This document shows positions 61,203-64,000 of a stretch of DNA of 64,000 nt, piece by piece; position 1 is the stretch's first letter, and every line of letters starts with the position of its first letter. A program made the translations under genes and the position numbers. The notes beneath the pieces were generated by a model, which did no database searches, had not been told where the DNA came from, and saw only the letters and a list, made by a program, of their open reading frames with translations. The stretch is taken from the NCBI RefSeq assembly GCF_900114495.1, contig NZ_FOZI01000002.1:248001-312000 (forward strand). Direction: 5' to 3'. Source of the stretch: Dyella sp. OK004 (GTDB taxonomy: Bacteria > Pseudomonadota > Gammaproteobacteria > Xanthomonadales > Rhodanobacteraceae).

Positions 61203-61769
61203 ATGAATACCCAAGGCTCGATGTACCGGACCGTTGCCGTCGCTGTCCTGCTCGCCTTGGCGGGCGGTGTGCCGGCTGCGGAAAAACATGCGCCCACGGA
61301 TGCCGAATTGATCGCGAGCGCGATGCGCGCGGCACCGGCGGGCGTCGCGAAAGGCGCCACCATCATCGCCATGGAGGCAGACGGCAAGATGCGCACGCTG
61401 CGCAAGGGCAGCAATGACTACACCTGCATGCCGGACAACCCGACCACACCTGGGCCCGACTCTATGTGCATGGACAAGAATGCGATGGAATGGGTGCAGG
61501 CATACATGGCGCACAAGCCGCCACCGGCCGGCAAGATCGGCGTGATGTACATGCTCGAAGGCGGTACGGATGCGAGCAACACTGATCCATACGCGCAGAA
61601 GCCCGAGGCGGGCAATCACTGGATCAAGACCGGGCCGCATTTCATGGTCGTCGGCGCCGATCCGGCGTTCTACGACATGTATCCGAAGAACGCGGAACCG
61701 GATACGTCCATGCCCTATGTGATGTGGGCCGGCACGCCCTACCAGCACCTGATGGCACCTGTGAAATAA
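61203..61769 (+). CDS. exported protein of unknown function
   Basis: 188 residues with a signal peptide ([26 protein letters not shown]). The mature protein has two cysteines ([19 protein letters not shown]) that may pair, and Met/Pro-rich stretches ([40 protein letters not shown]). Not recognised beyond conserved hypothetical. Divergent from hutU. Confidence 0.8.
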   Translation: MNTQGSMYRTVAVAVLLALAGGVPAAEKHAPTDAELIASAMRAAPAGVAKGATIIAMEADGKMRTLRKGSNDYTCMPDNPTTPGPDSMCMDKNAMEWVQAYMAHKPPPAGKIGVMYMLEGGTDASNTDPYAQKPEAGNHWIKTGPHFMVVGADPAFYDMYPKNAEPDTSMPYVMWAGTPYQHLMAPVK

Positions 61770-61877
61770 ACGGGAGCTTGCAGCACCGCCACCTGCCGGC
61801 GCCGCCGCGCCGGCCAGCCGGGTATTGATGTCCGAAAACGGCGAGTCGGCACTCGCTGACGGTGCTAGCCTGCATCT

Positions 61878-63386
61878 ATGCAGGAATCGAACGCTCCCCA
61901 TCTCCCCGATTGGCGCATCTGCGACCAGGCTCGCCAGAGCCGCGACGCGCGCTTCGACGGCCTGTTCTTCACCGCCGTCACCAGCACACGGATCTACTGC
62001 CGGCCAGTGTGCCCTGCGCCGTCGCCGAAACCGGAAAACATCCGCTATTACGCGACGGCCGCAGCGGCCGAGGCGGCGGGTTTTCGCCCTTGCCTGCGTT
62101 GCCGGCCGGAACTGGCGCCGGGCAACGACGCGTGGCAGCGCGGTGACCATGTCATCGCACGTACGCTGAAACTGATGGAGCAAGGGGCGCTCGAGGACAA
62201 CTCCCTGGAACAGATTGCGCAACGCGTCGGCATCGGCGCGCGCCAGTTGCGGCGCCTGTTTGTCGAGCGTCTCGGCGCACCGCCGATCAGCGTGCACATC
62301 ACGCGCCGGCTGCTGTTCGCCAAGCAGTTGCTGACTGAAACCACCATGCCGGTCACCGACGTGGCGATGGCCTCCGGTTTCCGCAGCCTGCGCCGCTTCA
62401 ATGCCGCATTCCAGCAGGCGAACCGCATTCCGCCGCGCGAACTGCGCCGGCATCCGGGCAAGAGCACTGGCGATGCACTCACACTGCGGCTTGGCTATCG
62501 CCCACCGTACGACTTCGAGGCGATCCTGAGCTTCCTGCGCACCCGCGCACTGCCCGGCGTGGAGCAAGTGGATGAACACAGTTATGCGCGCGTGTTCGGT
62601 GCCGCCGACGCACCAAGCTGGCTGCGTCTCAGTGCGTGGCCTGGCGACGAGCATGCGCTGCAATTGCAACTGCATTGCCCACAGCCAGCGCAGATGCTCG
62701 GCGTAGTGGCAAAACTGCGACGCATGTTCGATCTCGACGCCGACCCTCAATCCATTGGCGAGGTCCTGCACGCCAGCAAAGTGCTGAAACCCATGCACCG
62801 CCGCCGCCCCGGCTTGCGCCTGCCTGGCGGCTGGGATGGTTTCGAAATCGCTGTGCGCGCCATTCTTGGCCAGCAAATCAGCGTCGCCGCGGCACGCACA
62901 TTGGCAACGCGCATCGTGCAGCGCTACGGCGCGACGGTGAGCGCGCCGCTCCCCACAGGCCTGGAGCGGCTGTTCCCCGACCCTGACATTCTGGCCGATG
63001 CCGATCTGCGCGAAGTCGGCCTTACCACGGCGCGTGCCGCCACCGTACGCGGCGTGGCGCAAGCCCTGCTCGACGGCCGCATCGACTTCCGCAGCGAACA
63101 GCCCCTCGACGAATTCGTCGCTCGCTGGGTGGAACTGGCCGGTATCGGCGAATGGACCGCCCACTACATGGCCATGCGCGCCCTCAGCCATCCCGACGCG
63201 TTCCCCGCCGCCGACCTGATCCTGCGCCGCGCGGCCGCAAGCGACGGCATCGAGCTGAGCACCAAAGCCCTCACCTCCCTCGCGGAAACCTGGCGCCCAT
63301 GGCGCGCCTACGCCGTGATGCACCTGTGGCGCAGCGCGAGCGATGCTGCCAGCGCACGCGCCAAGACCAAGGGACCGACACCATGA
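61878..63386 (+). CDS. alkA: Ada-AlkA fusion: Ada-type methyl-sensing regulator plus DNA-3-methyladenine glycosylase
   Basis: 502 residues in three parts. Residues 10-85 are the Ada metal-binding domain with Cys41, Cys45, Cys72 and Cys75. Residues about 90-195 are an AraC-type DNA-binding domain (LEQIAQRVGIGARQLRRLF, VTDVAMASGFRSLRRFNAAF). Residues about 205-490 are an AlkA glycosylase with the helix-hairpin-helix LAGIGEWTAHYMAMRAL and catalytic Asp in FPAADLIL. It should sense methyl damage and excise alkylated bases. Overlaps ogt by four bases. Confidence 0.93.
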   Translation: MQESNAPHLPDWRICDQARQSRDARFDGLFFTAVTSTRIYCRPVCPAPSPKPENIRYYATAAAAEAAGFRPCLRCRPELAPGNDAWQRGDHVIARTLKLMEQGALEDNSLEQIAQRVGIGARQLRRLFVERLGAPPISVHITRRLLFAKQLLTETTMPVTDVAMASGFRSLRRFNAAFQQANRIPPRELRRHPGKSTGDALTLRLGYRPPYDFEAILSFLRTRALPGVEQVDEHSYARVFGAADAPSWLRLSAWPGDEHALQLQLHCPQPAQMLGVVAKLRRMFDLDADPQSIGEVLHASKVLKPMHRRRPGLRLPGGWDGFEIAVRAILGQQISVAAARTLATRIVQRYGATVSAPLPTGLERLFPDPDILADADLREVGLTTARAATVRGVAQALLDGRIDFRSEQPLDEFVARWVELAGIGEWTAHYMAMRALSHPDAFPAADLILRRAAASDGIELSTKALTSLAETWRPWRAYAVMHLWRSASDAASARAKTKGPTP

Positions 63387-63901
63387 AAGCCACCCACCCT
63401 GTCTGGTTCGATGACATGCCCACCCCGATCGGCCGACTCCGCCTCGTCGCCGATACCGAAGGCCTGCGCGAAATCTGGTTCGAAACCGGCCGCCACCAGA
63501 AAGCCGCCGATTCCAGTTGGATCCGCGCCGCCGAACCTGTCGCCGAAGCGCGCCGCCAACTCGAGGAATATTTCGCCGGCGAACGCCAGCACTTCACCCT
63601 GAAACTGCATCCCCTGGGCACGCCCTTCCAATTGCAGGTATGGCACGAACTCGGCCGCATCCCCTACGGCGTCACCATCAGCTACGGCGAACTCGCCCGC
63701 CGCATCGACCAACCCCTGGCCGTGCGCGCCGTCGGCGCCGCCAACGGACGCAACCCCCTACCCATCGTCCTCCCCTGCCATCGCGTCATCGGCAGCAACG
63801 GCAGCCTCACCGGCTTCGGCGGCGGCCTGCCAACCAAGCGATTCCTGCTGTCGATGGAAGATCGTGTGGTGCACGGGGATTTGTTTGCGATGCCGGGCTG
63901 A
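63383..63901 (+). CDS. ogt: methylated-DNA-[protein]-cysteine S-methyltransferase
   Basis: 172 residues. Active site LPIVLPCHRVIGSNG with the methyl-accepting Cys, after the helix block TPFQLQVWHELGRIPYG. Reverses O6-methylguanine by suicide transfer. Translationally coupled (ATGA) to the Ada-AlkA gene, so the operon covers excision repair and direct reversal. Confidence 0.95.
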   Translation: MKATHPVWFDDMPTPIGRLRLVADTEGLREIWFETGRHQKAADSSWIRAAEPVAEARRQLEEYFAGERQHFTLKLHPLGTPFQLQVWHELGRIPYGVTISYGELARRIDQPLAVRAVGAANGRNPLPIVLPCHRVIGSNGSLTGFGGGLPTKRFLLSMEDRVVHGDLFAMPG

Positions 63902-63924
63902 AAGCCTCCAATAGCAGCGTCATA

Positions 63925-63973
63925 CCGAGCACCCGCCCCTCACCCCAACCCTCTCCCCGGAGGGGAGAGGGAG
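63925..63973 (+). repeat. start of another composite-repeat copy (C-rich module only visible)
   Basis: CCGAGCACCC edge followed by CACCCCAACCCTCTCCCCGG / AGGGGAGAGGGAG, the same sequence as in copies A and G. The window ends before a core could be seen. Confidence 0.7.
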
Positions 63974-64000
63974 CTGCTCTTTCTTTATCTTTGCAGGGCG

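Noticed and set aside
1-64000. CRISPR arrays, insertion sequences, prophage genes, rRNA or tRNA genes
   Set aside because: No regularly spaced short repeats, transposases, integrases or phage structural genes, and no complete rRNA or tRNA were seen.

Overview
The window is a GC-rich, gene-dense piece of bacterial chromosome. The gene content points to a gammaproteobacterium of the Xanthomonadales/Lysobacterales, most likely the Rhodanobacteraceae (Dyella, Rhodanobacter, Luteibacter or Frateuria type). This placement is inference from recognisable families and from the REP-like and long composite repeats between genes; no 16S gene or marker search was available. I found no rRNA, tRNA, CRISPR array, prophage or insertion sequence.

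Layout. 1-6 kb: end of a PBP4 peptidase gene (dacB), a glutathione peroxidase, the methionine importer metNIQ, and pncB with a structured 5' region. 6-20 kb: a c-type cytochrome with a molybdopterin-oxidoreductase-like N-terminus, a dicarboxylate/glutamate symporter, envelope proteins including a rhomboid protease, a run of small metabolic genes, YajQ, an intradiol dioxygenase-like protein, and DAHP synthase (aroG) preceded by a clear aromatic-amino-acid attenuator. 20-31 kb: an accessory-looking stretch between long dispersed repeats, with a NERD-nuclease/helicase, a Rieske oxygenase plus APC permease pair, an SH3-domain protein, and a two-gene exopolysaccharide operon (GT2 synthase plus outer-membrane barrel) behind a sigma-54 promoter and a CRP/Clp-type site. 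31-40 kb: thioredoxin 2, SelO, two overlapping 16S rRNA modification genes, and a TetR regulator whose two operators flank it next to a quinone-oxidoreductase-like gene. 40-50 kb: nfeD-slipin bracketed by inverted repeat copies, YaeQ, a BaiN-like flavoprotein, a POT peptide transporter and a membrane-anchored barnase with its barstar. 50-64 kb: arylamine N-acetyltransferase, exported MsrA, a GGDEF/EAL sensor protein, a SoxR regulator with its box and target monooxygenase, hutU, and an Ada-AlkA fusion overlapping ogt.

Themes. Several genes concern oxidative, electrophile or alkylation stress (glutathione peroxidase, OsmC, AhpD-like, TetR/CurA, SoxR, MsrA, SelO, TrxC, AlkA/Ogt). Others touch cyclic-di-GMP and surface polysaccharide (YajQ, the GGDEF/EAL protein, the EPS operon with a Clp-type site). 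Two repeat families shape the intergenic DNA: a short GTAGGAGC REP-like hairpin, twice supplying a gene's stop codon, and a composite repeat of about 250-400 bp present in eight core copies that bracket several gene cassettes and create spurious reading frames.
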